Below are positions 51,982 to 59,980 of a stretch of DNA of 60,957 nucleotides, in pieces. This stretch comes from Achromobacter sp. MYb9 (GTDB lineage Bacteria > Pseudomonadota > Gammaproteobacteria > Burkholderiales > Burkholderiaceae_B): contig NZ_PCOQ01000033.1 in NCBI RefSeq assembly GCF_002975275.1, positions 1 to 60,957 of the forward strand. The letters are read 5' to 3'. Made by a program: the position numbers and the translations under genes. Numbering within the stretch: position 1 is the stretch's first letter; every line of letters starts with the position of its first letter. The notes below the pieces were generated by a model, which searched no databases, was not told where the DNA came from, and saw only the letters and a list, made by a program, of their open reading frames with translations.

Positions 51982-53477
51982 GCCACCACGATTCCACCAC
52001 CTGGCATGCCCGCGCCGAAGCCCTGCGCTTCAATGGCCAGGCCTACATCGACGGCGCCTATTGCGACGCCGCCGATGGCGCGACGTTCACCGCGTCCAGC
52101 CCCATTGACGGCCGCAAACTGACCGATGTGGCCGCCTGCGGCCAGGCCGACGTCGACCGCGCCGTGCAGGCCGCGCGCCGCGCCTTCGACGCCGGCGTCT
52201 GGAGCGCGCTTGCGCCGCGTCAGCGCAAGGAACGCCTGCTGCGCCTGGCCGCCCTGATCAACCAGCACACCGAAGAACTGGCGCTGCTGGAAACGCTGGA
52301 CATGGGCAAGCCCATCCGCGACGCGCTGGCATTCGACGTGCCCGAGACGGCGCGCTGCTACGCCTGGTACGCCGAAGCCATCGACAAGATCTACGACGAG
52401 ATCGCGCCGACCGGCCCCGATGCCCTGGCCACCATCACGCGCGAACCGCTGGGCGTGGTGGCCGCCGTGGTGCCGTGGAACTACCCGCTGATGATGGCCG
52501 CCTGGAAGGTCGCGCCCGCGCTCGCCGCCGGCAACAGCGTCATCCTGAAGCCGGCCGAACAGGCCTCGCTGTCGTCCATCCGGCTGGCGGCGCTGGCCGA
52601 GGAAGCCGGCATTCCCGCTGGCGTCTTCAGCGTCGTGCCCGGATTGGGCGCGGTGGCCGGCCAGGCGCTGGGCCTGCACCCGGACGTGGACTGCGTGGCG
52701 TTCACCGGATCCACCGCCACCGGCAAGCGGTTCATGACGTACTCCGGCGAATCGAACCTGAAGCGCGTGTGGCTGGAATGCGGCGGCAAGTCGCCCCACA
52801 TCGTGTTCGACGACTGCCCCGACCTGGACCGCGCCGCGCAGGCCGCGGCCCTGGCCATCTTCTCGAACCAGGGCGAGGTCTGCATCGCGGGCTCGCGCCT
52901 GTATGTGCAGGACGGCATCTACGACGCGTTCATGGACAAGGTGGCCGCCTACGCCGCCAGCCTGCAGCCCGGCGATCCGCTGGACCCCGCCACCGCCATG
53001 GGCGCGATGGTGGACGAACGCCAGATGCAAGGCGTGCTGGCCCGCATTGCAGCCGGCCAGGCCGATGGCGCCAGCCTGCGCATGGGCGGCAAGCAGGCTC
53101 GCACCGCGACGGGCGGCTACTACATCGAACCCACCATCTTCGATTGCGCCAATCAGGACTCCGCGCTGGTCCGCGAAGAGATCTTCGGGCCGGTGCTGGC
53201 GGCCCAGCGCTTCGCTACCGAAGACGACGCCGTCCGCCTGGCCAACGATTCGGTCTATGGACTGGGCGCCGGCCTGTGGACGTCGAACCTGTCGCGCGCG
53301 CACCGGCTGTCGCGCCGCCTGCGCGCCGGCCTCGTCTGGGTCAACTGCTACGCCGACGGCGACATCACGGTGCCTTTCGGCGGCGTCAAGCAGTCAGGCT
53401 TCGGCCGCGACAAATCCCTGCATGCCCTGGACAAGTATTCAGACCTGAAGACCACCTGGATCAGCCTGACGGTCTAA
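51978..53477 (+). CDS. NAD(P)-dependent aldehyde dehydrogenase
   Basis: A 499-residue class 1/2-type enzyme with complete catalytic residues: N168 (PWNYP), E267 (LECGG) and C302 (GEVCIAG), plus GSTATGK for the cofactor. The closest type is the PuuC/betaine or gamma-aminobutyraldehyde group. It oxidises an aldehyde to its acid, plausibly the product of the thiamine-diphosphate enzyme. Start overlaps the preceding stop (ATGA). Last gene before a 219-base gap. Confidence 0.94.
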   Translation: MSHHDSTTWHARAEALRFNGQAYIDGAYCDAADGATFTASSPIDGRKLTDVAACGQADVDRAVQAARRAFDAGVWSALAPRQRKERLLRLAALINQHTEELALLETLDMGKPIRDALAFDVPETARCYAWYAEAIDKIYDEIAPTGPDALATITREPLGVVAAVVPWNYPLMMAAWKVAPALAAGNSVILKPAEQASLSSIRLAALAEEAGIPAGVFSVVPGLGAVAGQALGLHPDVDCVAFTGSTATGKRFMTYSGESNLKRVWLECGGKSPHIVFDDCPDLDRAAQAAALAIFSNQGEVCIAGSRLYVQDGIYDAFMDKVAAYAASLQPGDPLDPATAMGAMVDERQMQGVLARIAAGQADGASLRMGGKQARTATGGYYIEPTIFDCANQDSALVREEIFGPVLAAQRFATEDDAVRLANDSVYGLGAGLWTSNLSRAHRLSRRLRAGLVWVNCYADGDITVPFGGVKQSGFGRDKSLHALDKYSDLKTTWISLTV

Positions 53478-53696
53478 GGCTGCCCCGCCCCGGCAGGCGG
53501 ACGAGACTCGCCCGGGCCGAATGCGCCCGGCCGGTCGCGCCATGCCGTTTCGCGCTATCTGCTTGGCCGCCCGGGGCATTGAACCCGCCTGCCCCTTGTG
53601 CCACCTTGGACGGCATCGGGGCAGGTTGAGGAGCCCGCCCCGATGCGGGCCGGCGCCAGCGCGCTCCCGCCATGAAAAACATGACAGGAGACAACC

Positions 53697-54719
53697 ATGC
53701 GCAATCCCCCCGCCCTTGCCTTTGCCCGGCGCCGCCGGCTAGCCGCCGCGTTGGCGCTGGCAATGGCTGCCCCGCTGTGGGCCACCGGTGCCGCGGCACT
53801 GGCGCAGGACGCCCCGTATCCCGCCAAACCGGTCACCATCCTGGTCGGTTTCCCGCCCGGCACCGCGACCGACACCGTTGCCAGGATGCTGAGCGAGCGG
53901 CTGGCCCAGCGCATGGGTCAGCAGTTCATCGTGGAAAACAAGCCGGGCGCGGGTGGCTCGATCGCCGCGGGCCTGGGCGCCCGCGCCAAGCCCGACGGAT
54001 ACACCCTGATGATCGGCGCCTCGGCGCCCCAGGCCATCAACCCGCACGTCTATCCCAACCTGAACTACGACGCCCGCAAGGACTTCGCGCCTATCGGCCT
54101 GATCACCTGGCTGCCGTACCTGTTCGTCGTCAGCCCCGACAACCCCGCCCGAGACTTGAAGGGCTTCCTGGCGGCGGCGAAGGCCAAGCCCGGTCAGCTG
54201 ACCTACGCCACCACCGGCATGGGCACGACCAGCCATCTGGTCACGGCCGTGCTGTTGTCCAAGGCCGGCGCAACCATGGTCCACGTGCCGTACAAGGGCA
54301 GCAGCCAGGGCCAGACCGACATCGTCGGCGGCCGCACCACCGCAACCTTCGACACGATGGTGTCCTCGCTGGCCATGGTCAAGTCGGGACGGCTGAAAGC
54401 GCTGGCGGTCAGCACGCCGGAACGCGTGGCCATGCTGCCGGACGTGCCGACCGTGGCCGAACAAGGCTTCCCGGGATTCGACATGGGTGCCTGGCTGGGC
54501 CTGATCGCACCCGCCGGCATCCCGCCCGCCATCCAGGAACGGCTGGCCCGCGAGATGAACGCCGTGCTGGCCGACACCGCGGTGCGCGACAAGCTGGGTG
54601 AGCTGGGCGCCCAGGTGCGCACCACGCCCACGCCCGCCGCCTTCGGCGCCATGATGAAGTCCGAATACGACGCCTGGGGCGCCATCGTCAGCGAATTCAA
54701 GGTCAAAGCCAATGACTGA
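53697..54719 (+). CDS. Bug-family tripartite tricarboxylate transporter receptor
   Basis: A 340-residue periplasmic receptor. An arginine-rich N-terminus is followed by a signal peptide ending ALAQ at about residue 37. Mature landmarks are PVTILVGFPPGTATDTVAR, FIVENKPGAGGSIAAGLGARAKPDG and VPYKGSSQGQTDI. It should bind a carboxylate; no TctAB membrane pair is near, so it would serve a permease elsewhere. It is separated by 219 bases from the operon upstream and overlaps the aldolase gene downstream (54712-54719). Confidence 0.92.
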   Translation: MRNPPALAFARRRRLAAALALAMAAPLWATGAAALAQDAPYPAKPVTILVGFPPGTATDTVARMLSERLAQRMGQQFIVENKPGAGGSIAAGLGARAKPDGYTLMIGASAPQAINPHVYPNLNYDARKDFAPIGLITWLPYLFVVSPDNPARDLKGFLAAAKAKPGQLTYATTGMGTTSHLVTAVLLSKAGATMVHVPYKGSSQGQTDIVGGRTTATFDTMVSSLAMVKSGRLKALAVSTPERVAMLPDVPTVAEQGFPGFDMGAWLGLIAPAGIPPAIQERLAREMNAVLADTAVRDKLGELGAQVRTTPTPAAFGAMMKSEYDAWGAIVSEFKVKAND

Positions 54720-55485
54720 ACAGGACACCACCATGCAAGCCCGCCCCGACATGAGCCCGCAGGAACGCGACACCCGCGTCCAATTGGCCGCCTGCTACCG
54801 ATTGGTGTCGCATTTCGGCATGAGCGACCTGATCTATAACCACATCACCGCGCGCATTCCCGGCACGGACGATCACCTGCTGATCAACCCGTACGGCATG
54901 ATGTATGACGAAATCACCGCGTCCAGCCTGGTGAAGATCGATCTGGCCGGCAATATCCTGGCGCCGTCGTCCACCGGCTACGGCATCAACGCCGCGGGCT
55001 ATGTCATCCACAGCGCGGTGCATGGCGCCCGGCCGGACGTGGGATGCGTGATCCACACGCACACCCGCGCCGGCATGGCGGTATCGGCCCTGAAATGCGG
55101 CCTGCTGCCGCTGACCCAGACCGCCATGCGCTTCGCCAAGATTCCGTATCACGACTACGAAAGCGTGGCCATCGACCTCAGCGAACGCGAGCGGCTGGTG
55201 GCGGACCTGGGCGCGTCCGAGGCGATGATCCTGCGAAACCATGGCCTGCTGGCCGCGGGGCCCACCATCGCCCAGGCGTTCAATACCCTGTACTGGCTGG
55301 AGATGGCCTGCAAGGCGCAGGTGGACGCCCTGAGCGCCAACCGCGAGCTTTGCCTGCCTGCGCCCGACGTCATCGAGAAAACCTGGCACCTGTACCAGCC
55401 GACCACGCGCCGTCCCTTCGGCGAACTGGAATGGCCCGCCATGCTTCGCCTGATGGACCGCAAGGACCCCGGCTACCGGGAGTGA
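54712..55485 (+). CDS. Class II aldolase/adducin-family protein
   Basis: A 257-residue zinc enzyme relative of L-fuculose-1-phosphate aldolase. Metal-binding HTHTRAGMAV and RNHGLLAAG are conserved, with LLINPYGMMYDEITASSLVKIDLAGNI in outline. Members either cleave 2-hydroxy/3-hydroxy sugar acids or decarboxylate; the substrate is unknown. Overlaps the Bug gene by eight bases, so the two belong together. Convergent with the second thiamine-diphosphate gene. Confidence 0.88.
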   Translation: MTEQDTTMQARPDMSPQERDTRVQLAACYRLVSHFGMSDLIYNHITARIPGTDDHLLINPYGMMYDEITASSLVKIDLAGNILAPSSTGYGINAAGYVIHSAVHGARPDVGCVIHTHTRAGMAVSALKCGLLPLTQTAMRFAKIPYHDYESVAIDLSERERLVADLGASEAMILRNHGLLAAGPTIAQAFNTLYWLEMACKAQVDALSANRELCLPAPDVIEKTWHLYQPTTRRPFGELEWPAMLRLMDRKDPGYRE

Positions 55486-55533
55486 CCGGGGCCGCCGCCC
55501 GCCCCTGTTCGCCGCGACGCGGCAGGCCCGCGC

Positions 55534-57225
55534 CTACTCGTCTCGCGGCAGCAGGTCCGCCCCCGCGCCATGGCCAACGCCGGCGGGCAAGATCGCCGCC
55601 AGGCTGGTCCGCACTTCCAGAAAGTATGGGCGGTCGGATGCCAGGCCCCGGGCGATGGCCGCGTCCAGTTGATCCTCGCGCGTCAGATACTCGGCCTGCA
55701 TGCCGAAGGCGCGCGCCATCATCGCGAAGTCCGGGCTGGACAGGTCCGTGCCCACATAGCGGCCCGGATACGCGCGCGCCTGATGCAGCCGGATCGACCC
55801 GTAGCAATTGTTGTTCGACACGATGAACAGAATCGGCAGGCCCCGCTCGGCCGCCGCCGCCATCTCGTTGCCCGTCATCATGAAACCGCCATCGCCCACC
55901 ATGCACACCACCTTGCGGTCGGGGTGACGCAGTTGCGTCGCCACCGCGGCCGGCGTGCCATAGCCCATGGCGCCGGATTGCGACGCCATCAACCGCTGCG
56001 GATACACAAAAGGAAAGTGCCGATACACGGGCGCGGCGAAGGTGCCGGCGTCCAGGCAGATCGCCACGTCGTTGGGCGCCTGTCGCGTCAGCGCCCGCAC
56101 CACCGACACGAAGGGCACGCCGTCTTCCGCGTGGGGTTCCGGCCACGCGGCGGTGCGCTGCTGGATGGCCCGCAACGACGCCGCCCAGTCGTCCCGCGCG
56201 AGGCCCCGGCCGGTCGCCGGCAGGTTCGCCAGCGCGTGGGCGGTGGCCGCCGGGTCCGCCACCAGGCCGACATCCGCGGCGAAATGCTGGTTCACGATGT
56301 GGGGGTCGGGATAGCAATGGACCAGCGCCTGCGACGGTTTAGGATGTGCCGGGAAGGCGTAGCCCTGGGTCGTGATGTCGCCCAGCCGCGTGCCCAGCGC
56401 CAGGATCAAATCGCTGGAATCAAATGCCGCCACCTGCGCCGCGGGCGTCGCCAAATCCAGGTCGCCGGCGTACAGGGCATGCGTGTTGGGAAAAATATCG
56501 TGTTGCCGGAACGACACCGCCACGGGAACCGTGTGCCGCTCGGCCAGCCGCCGCAGCGCCTCGCGCCCGTCGGGCCGATTGAATGCGCCACCTGCAATGA
56601 TCAGGGGCCGGCGCGCTTGCGCCAACAACCCATGGATGCGTTCCAACGTGCCGGGAGCCGGCTGCGCTGGGCTGTCCGGCGTCGCGACCCAAGCGGGCTG
56701 CGGCACGGCGGCCTGCTGCACGTCTTCGGGCACCACCATCACCACCGGCCCCGGCGTGCCCGACACCGCCACGCGGATCGCCTTGAAGGCCGCCGCCGCC
56801 AGTTCTTCCGGCGTGGACACTTCGACCACCCATTTGGCCATCGACCCGAACATCTTCTGGTAATCGATCTCCTGGAACGCTTCCTTGCGCACGTCCTTCT
56901 TCGGCACCTGGCCGATCAGCAGGATCATCGGCACGCCATCCTGCTGCGCGGCGTGCACGCCGATGGAGGCGTTGGTCGCGCCCGGTCCGCGCGACACCAT
57001 CGCCACGCCCGGCCGCCCGGCCAGCCGCGCATCCGCGCCCGCCATGAACGCGGCGCCGCTCTCGTGGCGGCACGTCACCACGTCGATCCGCGGAAAGTCA
57101 TACAGGGCGTCCAGCACCCCCAGATAGCTTTCGCCCGGCACCACGAAAACGCGGTCGATGCCATTGGCGGCAAAGACCTTCAGCAACGCGTGGGAGGACG
57201 TGTTCGAGTCGGCGGATACGGTCAT
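55534..57225 (-). CDS. Second thiamine-diphosphate enzyme of the same subfamily
   Basis: A 563-residue ThDP enzyme. E55 (RHESGAAFM), SRGPGATNASIGVHAA, and the C-terminal GDGGFMMTGNEMAAA with SNNNCYGS. It shares the PGESYL motif, the EAFQEIDYQKMFGSMAKWV block and its overall length with the enzyme at 48980, so the two are homologues of one subfamily, but it is clearly divergent elsewhere. Likely a 2-oxo-acid decarboxylase or carboligase. It is divergent from a LysR gene, its probable regulator. Confidence 0.88.
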   Translation of the reverse strand: MTVSADSNTSSHALLKVFAANGIDRVFVVPGESYLGVLDALYDFPRIDVVTCRHESGAAFMAGADARLAGRPGVAMVSRGPGATNASIGVHAAQQDGVPMILLIGQVPKKDVRKEAFQEIDYQKMFGSMAKWVVEVSTPEELAAAAFKAIRVAVSGTPGPVVMVVPEDVQQAAVPQPAWVATPDSPAQPAPGTLERIHGLLAQARRPLIIAGGAFNRPDGREALRRLAERHTVPVAVSFRQHDIFPNTHALYAGDLDLATPAAQVAAFDSSDLILALGTRLGDITTQGYAFPAHPKPSQALVHCYPDPHIVNQHFAADVGLVADPAATAHALANLPATGRGLARDDWAASLRAIQQRTAAWPEPHAEDGVPFVSVVRALTRQAPNDVAICLDAGTFAAPVYRHFPFVYPQRLMASQSGAMGYGTPAAVATQLRHPDRKVVCMVGDGGFMMTGNEMAAAAERGLPILFIVSNNNCYGSIRLHQARAYPGRYVGTDLSSPDFAMMARAFGMQAEYLTREDQLDAAIARGLASDRPYFLEVRTSLAAILPAGVGHGAGADLLPRDE

Positions 57226-57375
57226 GGGCGGCGTCTGGAGTCAGGATTGGAAGTCTGGATCGAGTGCAGGAAATTCTAGATTGGCAAGGCGGGGCCGACT
57301 AGGCATACTCTGGCAATCAGATATACAAGAAACGCACACTAGAGACAGCGGCGCGCCCCCGCCCGCGGACCCGGG

Positions 57376-58320
57376 ATGGACCTACGCAAGATCGAAAACC
57401 TGATCCACGTCGCCGATCAGGGCAGCTTCTCGAAAGCGGCCTCCGTGCTGGGCATCGCCCAGTCGGCGCTGGGCCGGCAAGTCAGGAAGCTCGAGGACGA
57501 ATGCGGCTGCGCGCTGCTGTACCGCAATGGTCGCGGCGTATCGCTGACGCCGGATGGCGAAAAGTTGCTGGAGCGGCTGCGGCCGCTGTTGCGGCAAATG
57601 GACCACGTGGTCACCGAATTCCACAACGACCAGAAGTCGCCGTCGGGCCAGGTCACGCTGGGCCTGACGCCAACGCTGAGCCATATGGTCGGCACGCGAC
57701 TGGTGGCCGAGGTCTGGAAGCGGCACCCGCGCATCCAGCTCAACATCATCACCGGATATAGCGGCTATGTACACGAATGGCTGACCAATGCCCGCGTGGA
57801 CATCGCCGTGCTGCACGACGCGCGCCGCTCGCAGCACATCGCGGTGGACCCGCTGGCCGAATTGGATCTGGCGCTGGTGTCGCCGCCGCAGAACCTGGCG
57901 CCCGCCGCGCGCGCCATGACGTCGATCGACTTCGATCAGTTGCGCGACCTGCCGCTGGTGCTGCCCACGCGCAACCACGGCCTGCGCCGCACGCTGGAGC
58001 ATGCCGCCACGCAGGCGGACATGCCACTGACCGTGGCGTTTGAAATCGACGCGCTGGAACTGATGAAAGAGATCGTGGCGGAAGGCCTGGCCCATACCGT
58101 GCTGGGCCTGCCCGCCGTCATCAAGGAGGTCGCCGCAGGCCAGCTGATCGCCCGGCGCATCACGCATCCGGGCCTGTCCACCCGCCTGATGCTCGCCACC
58201 GCCGCCAGCCGCCCCATGACGCAGGCGGTGAAGATCGTGCAGGGAATGCTACGAGAGGCGCTGGCGCAGATGACGGCGGCGGAGCCTTATCGGGACGGGA
58301 TGAGGATGGTGCCTGGCTAA
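57376..58320 (+). CDS. LysR-family transcriptional regulator
   Basis: A 314-residue LysR regulator, start MDLRKIENLIHVADQGSFSKAASVLGIAQSALGRQVRKLE in outline, with the effector domain from about 90. The 150-base region between it and the second thiamine-diphosphate gene contains two CTAG motifs (in TTCTAGATT and GACTAGGC) and would hold the shared promoter. The arrangement says it controls that gene and perhaps the Bug/aldolase pair. Confidence 0.92.
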   Translation: MDLRKIENLIHVADQGSFSKAASVLGIAQSALGRQVRKLEDECGCALLYRNGRGVSLTPDGEKLLERLRPLLRQMDHVVTEFHNDQKSPSGQVTLGLTPTLSHMVGTRLVAEVWKRHPRIQLNIITGYSGYVHEWLTNARVDIAVLHDARRSQHIAVDPLAELDLALVSPPQNLAPAARAMTSIDFDQLRDLPLVLPTRNHGLRRTLEHAATQADMPLTVAFEIDALELMKEIVAEGLAHTVLGLPAVIKEVAAGQLIARRITHPGLSTRLMLATAASRPMTQAVKIVQGMLREALAQMTAAEPYRDGMRMVPG

Positions 58321-58336
58321 GATGACGCCGTCCTGG

Positions 58337-58473
58337 CTATATCCACGCGCTCCCGGAATCCAGGTGTTGCTCCAATTCCATCGCATCATGCAGCACTCGC
58401 CCAACGACAAGCAGGCGCGTCTCCATCCGATAGATCAGAAAATGCCGGGGACGTTGGACAGCCGATAGCCCAT
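58337..58473 (-). pseudogene. parE: parE toxin gene, internally deleted
   Basis: Two bases after the parD stop a start codon reads MGYRLS, a typical ParE N-terminus. After six codons the frame runs into unrelated residues and a stop at 58435. In another frame RHFLIYRMETRLLVVGRVLHDAMELEQHL, cited here only as pattern, gives the conserved ParE C-terminus (HFLFYR...RVLHxxMD) down to a stop at 58337. The centre of the gene, about 50-60 codons, has been lost with a frameshift at the junction. No functional toxin can be made. Confidence 0.8.
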
Positions 58474-58475
58474 CG

Positions 58476-58766
58476 TCACTTCGCGGTCTTTGCCCGGCTG
58501 GCGGCTTCCGCTCCAAGCTTCCCGATGAAGTCTTCAAGTTGATCGTCGGCAACATCCGTAAAGCGACCTGCGGCGATGTCCGCCCATCCCTTGCCTGATG
58601 CGTCGCGAAGCGCGTCGAGTTTGGCCGTTTCCAGGCGTTCGCGTTGCTCAATCAGACGCAGCCCTTCGCGCAGTACTTCACTGGCATTCTGGTAACGCCC
58701 TGATTGCACCAGGGTTTCCACGAAATCGTGCTGATGCTCACTGAGGACGACATTGCGTGTCGGCAT
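58476..58766 (-). CDS. parD: ParD-family antitoxin
   Basis: A 96-residue type II antitoxin. The N-terminal ribbon-helix-helix is VVLSEHQHDFVETLVQSGRYQNASEVLREGLRLIEQRE in outline, binding the operator; the C-terminal half normally wraps ParE. The full length appears intact. Its partner toxin gene immediately downstream is broken, so it survives as an orphan, perhaps protecting against related ParE toxins or silencing other operators. Its promoter overlaps a perfect palindrome. Confidence 0.92.
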   Translation of the reverse strand: MPTRNVVLSEHQHDFVETLVQSGRYQNASEVLREGLRLIEQRERLETAKLDALRDASGKGWADIAAGRFTDVADDQLEDFIGKLGAEAASRAKTAK

Positions 58767-58797
58767 GATGATCCGTCCCTACGGTTAGAACCCCGCC

Positions 58798-58832
58798 AGT
58801 ATAGATGCCCATTGGCATATTATGCCAATGGG
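58798..58832 (-). promoter_or_regulatory. parD promoter with palindromic operator
   Basis: CCCATTGGCAT-ATT-ATGCCAATGGG (58808-58832) is an 11-bp perfect inverted repeat. On the minus strand TTGGCA within it and TATACT (58803-58798) form a promoter with a 19-base spacer, 31 bases upstream of the parD start. ParD would bind the palindrome to repress itself. The palindrome also covers the stop codon of the zinc-peptidase gene, so it may double as its terminator. Confidence 0.6.
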
Positions 58833-59980
58833 CCAGGGCGGCGTTCGCCCCCCTTCACCACCTGATGCACGAACTGCAGCTTGCCAACCACCTCGGTCGG
58901 CAGCACGAAGGGATAGAAATCCCGTTGCCCCATGCTGCGCGACAGCTCGTTCAACACCCCGGTCAGCGCCACCCAGGCGTTGAGCAGATCCAGGAAGGCC
59001 TGTCCGTCGGGATCTTGCGGATCGTAGAGCGATGCACTGGTGAACGGCTCGTAGGACTGCTCGACCGCCATCCGGGTAACGCCAAAGCTGATGGCCGTGT
59101 CCAGCGTATCCATCATGTGCAAGTAGTGCGCCCAGGTTTCGGCCCAGTCTTCCCACGGATGGCAGGACGCATACGTGCTGATGAAATGCAGGTCCCAGTC
59201 CGCAGGCGGGCCCTGTTCGTAGTTGCGTTGCAAGGCTTGCGCGTAATCGGCCCGTTCGTCGCCGAACACCTGGCGGAACGGTTCCAGCCACGAACTGCCC
59301 GCAATCAGCTGGTCCCAGTAGTAGTGGCCGATCTCGTGGCGAAAGTGGCCCAGCAAGGTCCGGTAGGGTTCGCGCATGTCTTCGCGCACCTTCACGCGGT
59401 AGGCGTCGTCGGCCTCCAGCACGTTGATGGTGATCAGGCCCTGCGCATGCCCCGTCAACAGCGGCGCGCCATCGGCGCCGGGCGCCAGCAAATCAAAAGC
59501 CAGGCCGCCGTCATCGGGTTCCACCGAACGGCGGATCGGCAGGCCCAGCGTCATCAGTTGGGCGATCATCTGGCGCTTGGCGGCTTCGACCTTGCACCAC
59601 AGGGGGCCGTTGTCCGGTATGGACAGGTCGGGAATCGTGCGGTTCAAGCTGCAGGCGGTGCACAGCGTGTCGGCGGATTGCGCCGGCAACAGCCAATTGC
59701 ACAAGGCCGGCAGCGTGAAATTGGCGCAACGCTTGTAGGTTTTGCCGCGCACCCTGCCCGCTTCCCGCAGGGTGCTGGACGAAACGCCTTCGTCCAGCGC
59801 CAGCACGTGGCCGCGCTTGGGGTCGAAGCCCAATTGCCGATGGCAGTTCAGGCATTCGGTGTTGGAAAAGAATATCGGCTGGCCGCACACGCATTGGAAT
59901 GCCTTCGCGCGGGCATGCCGCACGCGCTGGCGTTTCGGGGCGCGCAGCTGGCGGTTGATCGCGTCGAAGAAATAGCTCAT
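58820..59980 (-). CDS. Putative zinc-binding metallopeptidase
   Basis: A 386-residue protein. The N-terminus has a four-cysteine zinc ribbon (C30, C32, C43, C46), followed by further paired cysteines (about 85, 94, 107, 110). The peptidase core is RHEIGHYYWD (H215, E216, H219), with further glutamates in HPWEDWAETWAHYLH (E277, E281) as candidate third ligand. The family is widespread beside transglutaminase genes but its substrate is unknown. It overlaps the transglutaminase gene as ATGA, so the two are translationally coupled. Confidence 0.88.
   Translation of the reverse strand: MSYFFDAINRQLRAPKRQRVRHARAKAFQCVCGQPIFFSNTECLNCHRQLGFDPKRGHVLALDEGVSSSTLREAGRVRGKTYKRCANFTLPALCNWLLPAQSADTLCTACSLNRTIPDLSIPDNGPLWCKVEAAKRQMIAQLMTLGLPIRRSVEPDDGGLAFDLLAPGADGAPLLTGHAQGLITINVLEADDAYRVKVREDMREPYRTLLGHFRHEIGHYYWDQLIAGSSWLEPFRQVFGDERADYAQALQRNYEQGPPADWDLHFISTYASCHPWEDWAETWAHYLHMMDTLDTAISFGVTRMAVEQSYEPFTSASLYDPQDPDGQAFLDLLNAWVALTGVLNELSRSMGQRDFYPFVLPTEVVGKLQFVHQVVKGGERRPGPLA

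Noticed and set aside
55570..57279. 569-codon open frame antisense to the second ThDP enzyme
   Set aside because: Composition is arginine/histidine-rich shadow coding; the minus strand carries all ThDP-enzyme motifs.
58470..58651. 104-codon frame 58337-58651 as an intact ParE
   Set aside because: Its N-terminal part is parD read in the wrong frame; only the final 30-odd residues are ParE-like.
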